Shown here: positions 17,726-26,307 of the stretch, piece by piece
How positions within the stretch are numbered: position 1 is the first letter of the stretch
How the letters are laid out: each line of letters starts with the position of its first letter
Source: DYMC01 sp035406705
GTDB lineage: Bacteria > Verrucomicrobiota > Lentisphaeria > Victivallales > GWF2-50-93
Length of the DNA: 64,000 nucleotides
Direction of reading: 5' to 3'
NCBI GenBank assembly: GCA_964426675.1
Contig: CAYRRM010000001.1
Coordinates: forward strand, 62,001 to 126,000
The notes under the pieces: model-generated
Databases searched by the model: none
Told to the model about the DNA's origin: nothing
What the model saw: only the letters and a program-made list of their open reading frames with translations
Translations under genes and position numbers: made by a program

Positions 17726-18493
17726 ATGAAAAGAAAAAATAAGTGGTACTTTTTTGTTTTTGCAAAAAATATTTATTCAAAAATTCCCTCAGTTGAGGAA
17801 GGTAATAAAAGGATTCTTTTTAAAAGAAGTAAATTAAGATCCTTTGCAAATTATTGTTGTGTAGGTAAAACTCTGAATATAAAACCGATTTTTGATAAAC
17901 AAATTATAACTTTTACCCTTATAGAACTTTTAGTTGTAATTAGTATTCTCGCATTACTTTTGTCTATTTTAATGCCAGCATTACTAACAGCAAAAGAAAA
18001 GGCACGTCAGGCATTTTGCGCTAATAATTTAAAACAACTTCATATGAGTTTTATGATGTATATTGACGATCATACATTTTTTATGAATCAAAGTATGCCG
18101 CAATGGAGTGAGGGACTTGACAATAATGGTTATACTACTATTCCAGCAGATCCGTATAATAGAAACCCTCGTGATTATCGGCTCCAATGCCCAACTTTTG
18201 TAAGTAGAAAATTATATGGTCGTTCTTATATTTATAATGGTCTTGGTTCAGCAGGTATTTCAGGTAGAAGGATTGAAAAGATATACTCTCAAACAATATT
18301 GCTTACTGAAGCCAAAGACAGTTGGTCATGGTCATATACCTGGAATGGTAATTTACCTTATGGTGTACAACCTCGTATTTCTTTAGGCACTCATGGTAAA
18401 CTCGGTGTCAATGCATTATTTATTGATGGACATGTAGAATTAATTTTAAGTCCTAATTTTTCTCATAACATGTTTACAGGTAACAAAGATTGA
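17726..18493 (+). CDS. Prepilin-like protein with long leader and C-terminal IDGHVEL motif
   Basis: A basic leader of about 62 residues precedes a type IV prepilin/pseudopilin segment, FTLIELLVVISILALLLSILMPALLTAKEKARQ. The rest is a Trp- and Tyr-rich outer domain ending GVNALFIDGHVEL, the H/DG signature seen in the large prepilin-like families of Planctomycetes and Lentisphaerae. It is probably membrane-anchored with its domain outside. The residue before FTLIE is Thr rather than the usual Gly, so peptidase processing is uncertain. An AAAGGAG site precedes the ATG and no internal start exists before FTLIE, so the long leader is real. It sits between the regulator and the GH5 enzyme. Confidence 0.8.
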   Translation: MKRKNKWYFFVFAKNIYSKIPSVEEGNKRILFKRSKLRSFANYCCVGKTLNIKPIFDKQIITFTLIELLVVISILALLLSILMPALLTAKEKARQAFCANNLKQLHMSFMMYIDDHTFFMNQSMPQWSEGLDNNGYTTIPADPYNRNPRDYRLQCPTFVSRKLYGRSYIYNGLGSAGISGRRIEKIYSQTILLTEAKDSWSWSYTWNGNLPYGVQPRISLGTHGKLGVNALFIDGHVELILSPNFSHNMFTGNKD

Positions 18494-18528
18494 ATTTATA
18501 ATAAATTAACTCAAAAAATGGAGGAAAT

Positions 18529-19674
18529 ATGAAGATTTATGACTCTGTAATGTGTTTTGTTAAAGTTGTCTTGTTTTCAAGTCTTTCATTCTCTATAATG
18601 GCAGAAGACGCATTAACAAGGCAAATACCTTGTCCACGTTGTAAGAAAGACGACTGTGAATATATGGTGGGAGTTAATCTTGCTGGTGCTGAATTTGCAG
18701 CATCCGTTTTACCTGGTATTGAGGGAAAGAATTTCGGCTGGCCTACAGCTGAAAATCTTGATTATTGGAAAAAAAATGGAGTCCGTTTAATTCGTCTTCC
18801 CATTTTATGGGAACGACTGCAACCCGAACTAAAAAAAGATTTTGAAAATATATATTGTAATAAGCTGAAGGACACGGTTAAAATGATTGGTGATCGGGAA
18901 ATGCTCGTAATTATAGATGTACATAATTATGCAAAATACAGAGGAAAGGCTATTGGAAGTGAAGAATGCCCAGTTGATGCTTTTGCTGACCTTTGGGGAC
19001 GTCTCGCTAAAATGTTTAATGCAAAGAAGGGTGTTTGGGGATATGGCCTTATGAACGAACCAGGTAAATGTGATTGGGTAAAAGCAGCGCAAGCAGCAAT
19101 TGATGCAATTCGCCAGTATGATAGAAAAACAAGAATTTTTATTGCAAATGATTATGCTGCGTGGTCAGCCACTTATGCTAAAGGAGATTTAGTTGAATTT
19201 ATTGAAAAAACACTTAGAATTCCAGATCCAACAGTTTTAAAAGATCCTTCAAATATGTTGCGTTTTGAATTGCACACCTATTTTGATCATGATAATAGCG
19301 GTACTTATAGAAAAACTTATGAAGAAGAAGTTAATCGAAAAGATGGTCCAGGACACAGAGTTTGTCCTGAGATAGGGATTCAGCGTATTAAACCTTTTGT
19401 AGAATGGTTAAAAAAATATAATGTAAAAGGCTTTGTTGGAGAATATAGTGCCCCTGCAAATCCAGATGTAGATGGGCGTTGGTTAGAAATACTTGATAGA
19501 ACGCTTTCTTATATGCAAGAAAATTGTCTTCCTAATACATATTGGGGAGCAGGTATATACTGGACCCCTGGTAATAGTTATCTTATTGAGCCGCGAGGTT
19601 GGAAAGACTCTGCTGACAGAATAGCGCAGAAGGATAGGCCCCAACTGATTATTCTAAAAAAGTATCTGAAATAA
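18529..19674 (+). CDS. Secreted glycoside hydrolase family 5 (cellulase-like)
   Basis: This 381-residue protein has an N-terminal hydrophobic signal ending near AEDAL, so it is exported. The catalytic (beta/alpha)8 barrel shows GVNLAGAEF, RLPILWERLQPE, VIIDVHNYAKYRG, then the acid/base Glu in YGLMNEPG and the nucleophile Glu in GFVGEYSAP, followed by YWGAGIYWTPGN. This is the GH5 endoglucanase pattern, so cleavage of beta-1,4-glucan or a related polysaccharide is likely; the exact substrate cannot be read. The ribosome-binding site is GGAGG. The gene follows the prepilin-like gene by 35 nt and is probably under control of the upstream GntR-SBP sensor. Confidence 0.88.
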   Translation: MKIYDSVMCFVKVVLFSSLSFSIMAEDALTRQIPCPRCKKDDCEYMVGVNLAGAEFAASVLPGIEGKNFGWPTAENLDYWKKNGVRLIRLPILWERLQPELKKDFENIYCNKLKDTVKMIGDREMLVIIDVHNYAKYRGKAIGSEECPVDAFADLWGRLAKMFNAKKGVWGYGLMNEPGKCDWVKAAQAAIDAIRQYDRKTRIFIANDYAAWSATYAKGDLVEFIEKTLRIPDPTVLKDPSNMLRFELHTYFDHDNSGTYRKTYEEEVNRKDGPGHRVCPEIGIQRIKPFVEWLKKYNVKGFVGEYSAPANPDVDGRWLEILDRTLSYMQENCLPNTYWGAGIYWTPGNSYLIEPRGWKDSADRIAQKDRPQLIILKKYLK

Positions 19675-19846
19675 TTCTTCCATTTTGTGATGAGATTAGC
19701 GTATATCTGGCGAGGTAATTTGAAGTTTATATAAAAATCATGACTTACAAAATGCCTCTTAAAAATTAGTAATAGTGGATTTGTATTTTTTACTAGCAGA
19801 AATATCTTACGTAGCTTCTAAATTATCAAAATAAAATGAGGGAAAA

Positions 19847-21085
19847 ATGGCAGAATCATTTATACAAGATATTTTTGCAGATAGGATAGGCGGAAAACTC
19901 TTTGGAAAAGATAATAAAATTTATAAATTTGAAAAAATAAAAAGAGCAAAAAGAGCAGCTCTTGCAACTAATCCAAATGCAGAAATAATCGATATGGGGG
20001 TGGGAGAACCCGACGATATGGCTTTTCCTGAAGTCGTAAATGCTCTATCCAGAGAAGCCGCAAAATGGGAAAATCGAACCTATACAGATAATGGTATTCA
20101 GGAATTTAAGGATGCAGCCGCAAAATATATGAAAGAGCTTTATGATGTTGATATAGATCCCGTAAATGAAATTTGCCACGCTATAGGTTCTAAATCTGCA
20201 TTATCATTGCTTCCAGCATGCTTCATAAATCCTGGTGATATTGCTCTGATGACAATTCCAGGCTATCCTGTGTTAGGAACATGGACAAAATATCTTGGTG
20301 GAGAGGTTTTGAATTTGCCTCTGGAGGAGAAAAACAATTTCTTTCCGACTTTAGAAACAATTTCTTCCGAAAAATTAAAAAAGGCGAAACTTTTATATTT
20401 AAATTATCCTAATAATCCAACCGGAGCATCTGCGAAGCCAGAACAATTTAAAATGGCCATTGAATTTGCAAAGGAAAATAAAATTTTGATAATTTCAGAT
20501 GCCGCATATGCTCCATTAAACTTTAAAGGAAAACCTCTAAGTATCCTTTCAATACCCGGAGCAAAGGATGTTGCAGTTGAACTTCATAGTATGTCAAAAG
20601 GGTTTAACATGACTGGTTGGCGATTAAGCTGGGTTTGTGGAAATGAGAAGGCTATAAAAGCATTTGCTACAGTGAAAGATAATGCTGATAGCGGACAGTT
20701 TGCTGCGATTCAAAAGGCTGCTATAGAGGCGTTATCAAGACAATCCAGAATTACTCCTGTTATAAGTGCTAAATATGAGCGGCGTTTAAAATTCATGACA
20801 GACATTCTTGTAAAAATAGGTTTTCCGGCAAGAATGCCCGAAGGTTCGTTCTATCTATATGTAAAATGTCCTAAAGCTGTTGTTGGAGGGATCAGGTTTG
20901 AAAGTGCAGAACACTTTAGTGAATGGCTTATAAAAGAAAAATATATAAGTACTGTTCCGTGGGATGATGTCGGCTCTTATGTCCGTTTTAGTGCTACATT
21001 TGTTGCTCGTGGGGGTGAAGAAGAAGAGAAAAAAGTTCTTAACGAGTTTGCAAGGAGAATTTCTGGTTTAAAGTTTGAATTTTGA
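19847..21085 (+). CDS. dapL: LL-diaminopimelate aminotransferase
   Basis: DapL converts tetrahydrodipicolinate directly to LL-diaminopimelate using glutamate, for lysine and peptidoglycan. The 412-residue class I/II PLP enzyme begins with MAESFIQDIFADRIGGKLFG, typical of DapL rather than aspartate aminotransferases. It shows MGVGEPDDMAFPEVV, NYPNNPTGASA, the PLP lysine in SMSKGFNMTGWRLSW, and a C-terminal YVRFSATF Arg. This route is found in plants, Chlamydiae and other PVC bacteria, among others. It is a single gene with about 170 nt of non-coding sequence before it, and a GAGGGAAAA ribosome-binding site. It converges with folE. Confidence 0.93.
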   Translation: MAESFIQDIFADRIGGKLFGKDNKIYKFEKIKRAKRAALATNPNAEIIDMGVGEPDDMAFPEVVNALSREAAKWENRTYTDNGIQEFKDAAAKYMKELYDVDIDPVNEICHAIGSKSALSLLPACFINPGDIALMTIPGYPVLGTWTKYLGGEVLNLPLEEKNNFFPTLETISSEKLKKAKLLYLNYPNNPTGASAKPEQFKMAIEFAKENKILIISDAAYAPLNFKGKPLSILSIPGAKDVAVELHSMSKGFNMTGWRLSWVCGNEKAIKAFATVKDNADSGQFAAIQKAAIEALSRQSRITPVISAKYERRLKFMTDILVKIGFPARMPEGSFYLYVKCPKAVVGGIRFESAEHFSEWLIKEKYISTVPWDDVGSYVRFSATFVARGGEEEEKKVLNEFARRISGLKFEF

Positions 21086-21093
21086 GATGCAGA

Positions 21094-21648
21094 TTAATTT
21101 TCATCAGGTAATTTTATCAAATTAAGAAATTCGTTTCTGGTGTTATAACTTGAACGAAATACACCGAGCATTGCAGATGTTAACATTAAAGAATCCTGTT
21201 TTTCTACTCCACGCATTGTCATACACATATGTTGTGCTTGCATTACTACCCCAACACCGAGAGGCTTTATCGTCTTCAGAATAGTATCCGCAATTTGCCT
21301 CGTGAGTCGTTCCTGTAATTGAAGGCGCCTCGAAAAGCAATCAACCAGACGGGCTAACTTACTTACTCCGAAGACTTTACCATCCGGGATATATCCTATA
21401 TGGCACTTTCCATAAAATGGTAGCATATGGTGTTCGCATAAACTGTAAAATTCTATATTCTTTATGATTATCATATCATTGCAGTCTTCGCTAAATATTG
21501 CTCCATTAATTAATTCCTCGATATTTTGTTTATATCCTGATGTGAGGAATTGAAGGGATTTTTCTACTCTTTTGGGTGTATCTTTCAACCCTTCGCGTTC
21601 AGGGTTTTCTCCAATTGCAATTAATATTTTTCTAATTTCTTCCTGCAT
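21094..21648 (-). CDS. folE: GTP cyclohydrolase I
   Basis: FolE opens GTP to dihydroneopterin triphosphate, the first step of folate synthesis. The 184-residue length is typical of the bacterial enzyme. The zinc ligands are visible as Cys71 and His74 in SLCEHHMLPF and Cys142 in QAQHMCMTMRGV. The core GVSKLARLVDCFSRRLQLQERLT is well conserved. Its start overlaps the end of rlmN by 17 nt, so the two are co-transcribed and probably translationally coupled. Confidence 0.96.
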   Translation of the reverse strand: MQEEIRKILIAIGENPEREGLKDTPKRVEKSLQFLTSGYKQNIEELINGAIFSEDCNDMIIIKNIEFYSLCEHHMLPFYGKCHIGYIPDGKVFGVSKLARLVDCFSRRLQLQERLTRQIADTILKTIKPLGVGVVMQAQHMCMTMRGVEKQDSLMLTSAMLGVFRSSYNTRNEFLNLIKLPDEN

Positions 21649-22681
21649 AATTTTTCTCCATCTTTTTTGAATTTAAGGCCATAAGTTGACCACATGCGGC
21701 ATTTATATTTCCGCCTTTCTCTAATCGTATGGTGAAAGGGACATTACACTTTTTGAGCGTATTTTCAAATGCCTTAATTTTGTCTGTATTGGGTCTCTTA
21801 TAATTCGAAAGATGATGTGGATTAAATGGTATTAAATTTATTTTCATATTGTTTGTCTTTGCAATAGCTGCTAATTCAATCGCATCTTTTTCCGTATCAT
21901 TTAATCCATCTATTAAAACGTACTCGATGGTAACAATTCTCCCTGTAGATTTTTTATATAAATTTACTGCTGAAATAATATCTTTTATTTTGTATTGACA
22001 ATTTGGAATGATTTTTTTTCTGATAGTATCATTTGTTGTATGCAATGATATAGCTAAGTTCCATTGTTTTTTTTCTTCAGATAATTTTAAGATTCCTGGA
22101 ACGTTTCCACTTGTTGAAATTGTAATTCTCCGTGGAGAAATTGAGAAAAAATCTGGAGATGTTATAATATGCAAAGCTTCAAGCAAATTTGACAGATTGA
22201 GTAATGGTTCACCAACTCCCATAATCACAATATTATCGGGTTTTCTTGTCTCTTTTGAACAGAAAATAAATTCATCAATAATTTCTTCTCTAGTAAGATT
22301 TCTTTTAAAACCGAGCTTTCCACTTGCACAGAATACGCATCCAATAGGGCAGCCAGATTGCGTGCTGAGACAAAAAGTAATTCTATCTGAAGTTGCTATT
22401 ATGGCATTTTCAACGGAGTCTCCTCCTTCAAACTCTATGAGAATTTTCTTTGTTCTATCGTTGTTATCACAGTTAATTTTTATTATTTTTCCTGAAGTTA
22501 TATAATAATTTTTCTTCAAAATTTCTATCAATTTTGAAGGAATATTACTCATTTCATCAAAAGAAGGCGTAAAATGTTTAAAAATCCAGTTATTTATTTG
22601 TTTTACACGGAACTTCTCAAAACCCCACTCAGATACGAATTTTTCGAGATTTTCGCATTTTTCAAATATAATATTTTTCAT
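21632..22681 (-). CDS. rlmN: 23S rRNA / tRNA adenine-C2 methyltransferase
   Basis: RlmN is a radical-SAM enzyme that methylates C2 of A2503 in 23S rRNA and A37 in some tRNAs. The 349-residue protein has the cluster motif CxxxCxxC as Cys111, Cys115 and Cys118 in SGCPIGCVFC. It also has GEPLLN, and the C-terminal Cys in AACGQL that forms the RNA adduct. The N-terminal helical domain for RNA binding is present, so it is full length. It lies upstream of folE, and its own upstream neighbour is the GT-C protein on the same strand, 43 nt away. Confidence 0.95.
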   Translation of the reverse strand: MKNIIFEKCENLEKFVSEWGFEKFRVKQINNWIFKHFTPSFDEMSNIPSKLIEILKKNYYITSGKIIKINCDNNDRTKKILIEFEGGDSVENAIIATSDRITFCLSTQSGCPIGCVFCASGKLGFKRNLTREEIIDEFIFCSKETRKPDNIVIMGVGEPLLNLSNLLEALHIITSPDFFSISPRRITISTSGNVPGILKLSEEKKQWNLAISLHTTNDTIRKKIIPNCQYKIKDIISAVNLYKKSTGRIVTIEYVLIDGLNDTEKDAIELAAIAKTNNMKINLIPFNPHHLSNYKRPNTDKIKAFENTLKKCNVPFTIRLEKGGNINAACGQLMALNSKKMEKNYAGRN

Positions 22682-22724
22682 ACTTTTCTGTAGAAAAAAG
22701 TTCTTAATTACTTGGAGAATATTT

Positions 22725-24377
22725 TTATTTAGGAGGTGGAATTTTTTTTATAGATACCCCTTCCCACAAAAAAACATCTCGTTTTTTTACGTTAAATGTA
22801 ATTTTTTTTGTCCAAATCCTTTCAGGCATCACCGGAATATCAGAACTAATCAGGAATATAGTTGATTCATTTTTAGGAATGTCTGAAAGACCTTTTTGAA
22901 GTCTTCTTGCTTTACAACCAAGATAGTTTATAACACCATAGAAGTCACCAGGAACTTCTTTTGTTTCATATATGACAATATCCCCGTGAAAATCATCTCC
23001 AATTACTCTCTTTATTTCTGCTGCCCATTTTCTCTGCTCGTTATTTTGTGCACGATATGGAGCATTTACGGCCCAGAAAAGCAACATCGTGGCAGTGGAT
23101 AACAAGAGCAATGCCTTAAAAACAGGGAGTTTTTTGAGGGAATACATTCTTTCTACATATATACAAATCATGAGTGAAATAATAATCTGAATAATTGCTA
23201 TTTTCCAGAAATTCAAATGTAATAGTAGTATTTTTTCTGAATTCGATAATCTTTTGATTATACTTTGAGGGGATATGTAAAAGATAAAGAAAAATACAGA
23301 TAATATCAGTAAAATACGAAATAGATAGATAATAAAAGAATTAAGTTTTAATGAATAACGTCTTGTAAGAATTTTATACCTTGAACCTGAAAGTATCGAA
23401 AGGGGGATCATCATAAGAGAAAATTTTCGAGGATCATTATCCGGTAAAAACCAGTTTATGAAAAATAATGTGAAAAAAATTGTTTTGAGATATCTTGAAA
23501 AAACCGGGTTTCTTTCTATTTCATCGTATTCAGCACAAAATACTGGCCATATTATTAATATCCATGGTGACGTCCTAAGAAAAAAATCAAAAGGAAAAAA
23601 TAATATTTGTCGTAGATAACCACTGCTAAATTCATTGGCGATATTTCTAAAAGGGATATCCTGTCCCTCAATCCAGCGTGGATAACTCCATATTATTACA
23701 AAAAAAGCTAATACAGATATTCCAGTATAAAAACCAAATTTATTCAATCTTGACCATATACTGAGCGGTCTTCTCAGAAAAATTAATGGGAGAAAAAAAT
23801 AAAATAAAGCTTCCCAACCAATAGTATAAAATGATAAACCGCAAAAGGTGAAGGAAAGTAACCATGCAGCATTCCATAGGCTTCTTTGGATTCCGAGTGT
23901 AAACCACGTACCCCAGGCGAGGAAAAGCCAAAAGAAAGCAAGAGTTTCCGGCAAACCTTCCATCCCTTTATCAACTATAATTACCGAGGAGAAGAAAACC
24001 GATGATGAAACAAACGCTGCTTGTATGTTAAATGCACGTTTTGCTGTTACCCAGATTGCAATCGTTGTAGCAAGTATAAATATTACTGAAATGATACGAG
24101 CCGCTGATGAAACTGGCACCATTAGTTTGATAAGCAAAGCTACAAGCATTGGGAAAAGCGGATATGTTTCACTAATTAACTCCCCATGGGCTACAGTTAC
24201 AGGGTGGGAAAAATTCATTTCAATAGATATAGCAGTATATAAGGACTCTTTATTCCAGCGGAAATCTGTTATTCCAATCTGAGGTATAAAATATATCAAA
24301 AAGAATGAAAAAAGCATCAAACAAAATAAAGGCAGTTGTTTGGAAATTTTTTCATTTTCAAGATTTGCATTCATCAT
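22725..24377 (-). CDS. Polytopic membrane protein, GT-C glycosyltransferase (PMT/ArnT-like)
   Basis: This 550-residue protein has a dozen or so hydrophobic segments and a short soluble C-terminus. The first periplasmic loop after helix 1 reads GITDFRWNKESLYTAISIEMNF, with acidic residues where PMT/ArnT-type transferases keep their catalytic Asp/Glu, and it is followed by ETYPLFPMLVALLIKL. GT-C enzymes move a sugar from a polyprenyl-phosphate donor to protein or lipid in the periplasm. The acceptor cannot be inferred. The family call rests on topology and the loop motif. It is divergent from tmk. Confidence 0.7.
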   Translation of the reverse strand: MMNANLENEKISKQLPLFCLMLFSFFLIYFIPQIGITDFRWNKESLYTAISIEMNFSHPVTVAHGELISETYPLFPMLVALLIKLMVPVSSAARIISVIFILATTIAIWVTAKRAFNIQAAFVSSSVFFSSVIIVDKGMEGLPETLAFFWLFLAWGTWFTLGIQRSLWNAAWLLSFTFCGLSFYTIGWEALFYFFLPLIFLRRPLSIWSRLNKFGFYTGISVLAFFVIIWSYPRWIEGQDIPFRNIANEFSSGYLRQILFFPFDFFLRTSPWILIIWPVFCAEYDEIERNPVFSRYLKTIFFTLFFINWFLPDNDPRKFSLMMIPLSILSGSRYKILTRRYSLKLNSFIIYLFRILLILSVFFFIFYISPQSIIKRLSNSEKILLLHLNFWKIAIIQIIISLMICIYVERMYSLKKLPVFKALLLLSTATMLLFWAVNAPYRAQNNEQRKWAAEIKRVIGDDFHGDIVIYETKEVPGDFYGVINYLGCKARRLQKGLSDIPKNESTIFLISSDIPVMPERIWTKKITFNVKKRDVFLWEGVSIKKIPPPK

Positions 24378-24466
24378 TTTTTATGGCAATATTTCGTGTT
24401 ATTTAAATAATAGGGAATATAACATAAGAGTTTTATTTTTAAAATTTATCATCTTAATTTAAAAAT

Positions 24467-25129
24467 ATGAAAAAAAAAATCGAAAAAGGTAAAGGAATAT
24501 TTATAAGTTTTGAGGGGCCTGAGTGCGCTGGAAAAACAACTCAAATAGCTCTACTGAGTGAATACTTGAGGTCAAAAAAAATCTCCGTAATTACAACTCG
24601 TGAACCAGGAGGTACTGAAATTGGAGAGCAAATAAGAAAAATTGTAAAACATCTTACTGGACCTGACGCTGTTGTAGATGAAGCAGAACTTCTTCTATTT
24701 GCCGCAAGCCGAGCTCAACATGTCAAAACTTTTATTAAACCAGCTCTAGAGCAAGGAGTTACTGTAATTACAGACCGTTTTATGGACTCTACTACTGCAT
24801 ACCAGGGATATGCCAGAGGAATAGATATCTCATTTGTGAAACAGTTAAATTCATTCGCAACGATAGGTCTAATACCCGATATCACCTTCATCCTCGATTT
24901 ATTACCTGAGGAGATAGAAAAAAGAGCCAGTAAAAGACAGGAAACCCTTTTTGTGGAAGACAGAATAGAATCAGAAAAAATAGACTTCCACAGACGAGTC
25001 AGGGAGGGATTTCTCCGGATAGCTCAGGAGGAACCTGAACGCGTAAAGGTTATCGACGCAATGCAAGAAATAGAAGCAGTAAAATCACAGATAATAAAGG
25101 AACTTAATAATGCCTTTGATAGAATTTGA
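24467..25129 (+). CDS. tmk: Thymidylate kinase
   Basis: Tmk phosphorylates dTMP to dTDP. The 220-residue protein has the P-loop FEGPECAGKTTQ at residues 16-26, a slight variant of the usual FEGxDGAGKTT with Glu-Cys in place of Asp-Gly. The DR[FY] motif is in TDRFMDSTTAYQGYARGI, and the LID region follows near RASKRQETLFVEDRIE. Its end overlaps holB by 20 nt, a common pairing of tmk with the delta-prime gene. No clear ribosome-binding site precedes the ATG. Confidence 0.95.
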   Translation: MKKKIEKGKGIFISFEGPECAGKTTQIALLSEYLRSKKISVITTREPGGTEIGEQIRKIVKHLTGPDAVVDEAELLLFAASRAQHVKTFIKPALEQGVTVITDRFMDSTTAYQGYARGIDISFVKQLNSFATIGLIPDITFILDLLPEEIEKRASKRQETLFVEDRIESEKIDFHRRVREGFLRIAQEEPERVKVIDAMQEIEAVKSQIIKELNNAFDRI

Positions 25130-26156
25130 AAAAGAGTTTCCATTGATAGTTGGAGCCTTAAAAAATGCCATTAGAAATGGAAAAATTGCCCACGCATATC
25201 TGCTTCATTGCGATGACCAAAATTTAACAGAATCTTTTACTACTGCAATGGTTCAAGCTTTATTGTGTAAGAATAAGACATCTGATTATGATGCCTGTGG
25301 GTATTGTGATATTTGTTCGAAAATCGCAACCGGAACTTATCCAGAGCTTTACTATTTGATGCCTACATCTAAATCAAGAAAAATTCCTATTGGAGAGGAC
25401 GAAAATCAAGAAGATTCTCTTCGGTGGTTTCAGTCTCTTTTTTACTACAAAGCAGTTTTTTTTGCTGAAAAAAAAATTGGAATTATATATGATGCTGATA
25501 CTATGATGCAACAGGCGCAAAATGCATTTCTTAAAACTCTTGAAGAACCGCCTGTCGATTCGATCTTTATCATATGTACTGGCAATCCGCAAGAACTTCT
25601 TCCAACTGTCCGTTCAAGATGTCAAAGGATAACAATTCTGCGAAATTCGCAAACTTATTCAGGAGAAATTTATCAAAAAACGTTGCAAATTTTTGAAAAA
25701 CTTTCTTGTGTTAATAATCTCAAATTACAGGATGTTGAAAGCTCTGCTATAGATTTAATTGCAATATTCAGTCAACTCAAGGAAGATGCAGAAAGAGAAG
25801 TGTTAGAAAAATGGAAAACGAAGTTGGAAGACAATAGTATAGATGAAAAATTACAGAAAAAAATACTTGAACGTCTTGAAGCGTCTAAATCATCTGAGTA
25901 TTTACTTTTTAGGCAACGCTTGCTTAGCTTAATTCATTCTTATTTCGTGGAATTGTATCAACTTTCTATTGGTATTGAACTCAAAACCTTGCCAAACCCT
26001 GAAATAATAATGAATTACGATAATAAGAATAAGTTAGATAAAGATAAGGCTTTGACTTATCTTCATAATACAGAAGATTTTATAAAAACTATGAGCCTGA
26101 ACGTATCAGAAGAACTTGCCATCAGAACTTTTTCTTATTCCTTTTTATCTAATTAA
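25110..26156 (+). CDS. holB: DNA polymerase III delta-prime subunit
   Basis: HolB is part of the clamp-loader complex. The 348-residue protein has an AAA+ fold with the zinc module CGYCDICSKI, preceded by a further Cys in ALLCKNKTS. The segment NAFLKTLEEPPVDSIFIICTGNPQELLPTVRSRCQRI holds the sensor region and the SRC motif of clamp-loader subunits. The ATP-binding loop is degenerate (LLHCDDQNLTES), as expected for delta-prime. The overlap with tmk supports the call. A CTGCGA palindrome copy lies at 25638. Confidence 0.92.
   Translation: MPLIEFEKEFPLIVGALKNAIRNGKIAHAYLLHCDDQNLTESFTTAMVQALLCKNKTSDYDACGYCDICSKIATGTYPELYYLMPTSKSRKIPIGEDENQEDSLRWFQSLFYYKAVFFAEKKIGIIYDADTMMQQAQNAFLKTLEEPPVDSIFIICTGNPQELLPTVRSRCQRITILRNSQTYSGEIYQKTLQIFEKLSCVNNLKLQDVESSAIDLIAIFSQLKEDAEREVLEKWKTKLEDNSIDEKLQKKILERLEASKSSEYLLFRQRLLSLIHSYFVELYQLSIGIELKTLPNPEIIMNYDNKNKLDKDKALTYLHNTEDFIKTMSLNVSEELAIRTFSYSFLSN
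25638..25652. repeat. TTGCGA-N3-TCGCAA palindrome, copy 3
   Basis: The sequence is CTGCGAAATTCGCAA inside holB, read as L-R-N-S-Q. Confidence 0.8.
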
Positions 26157-26307
26157 AGAAAAATTCGAAAAATATTTTCATTTCAAGATACTCTTTATCA
26201 GGATGTTCTTTCAATTTTTTTATAGAAATATATGAAATTATTATAAAAAGTGCTAAATTATCTCTTTGTAATATTTATTAATAAAAAAATGAGAAAGGCT
26301 TTTAAAT

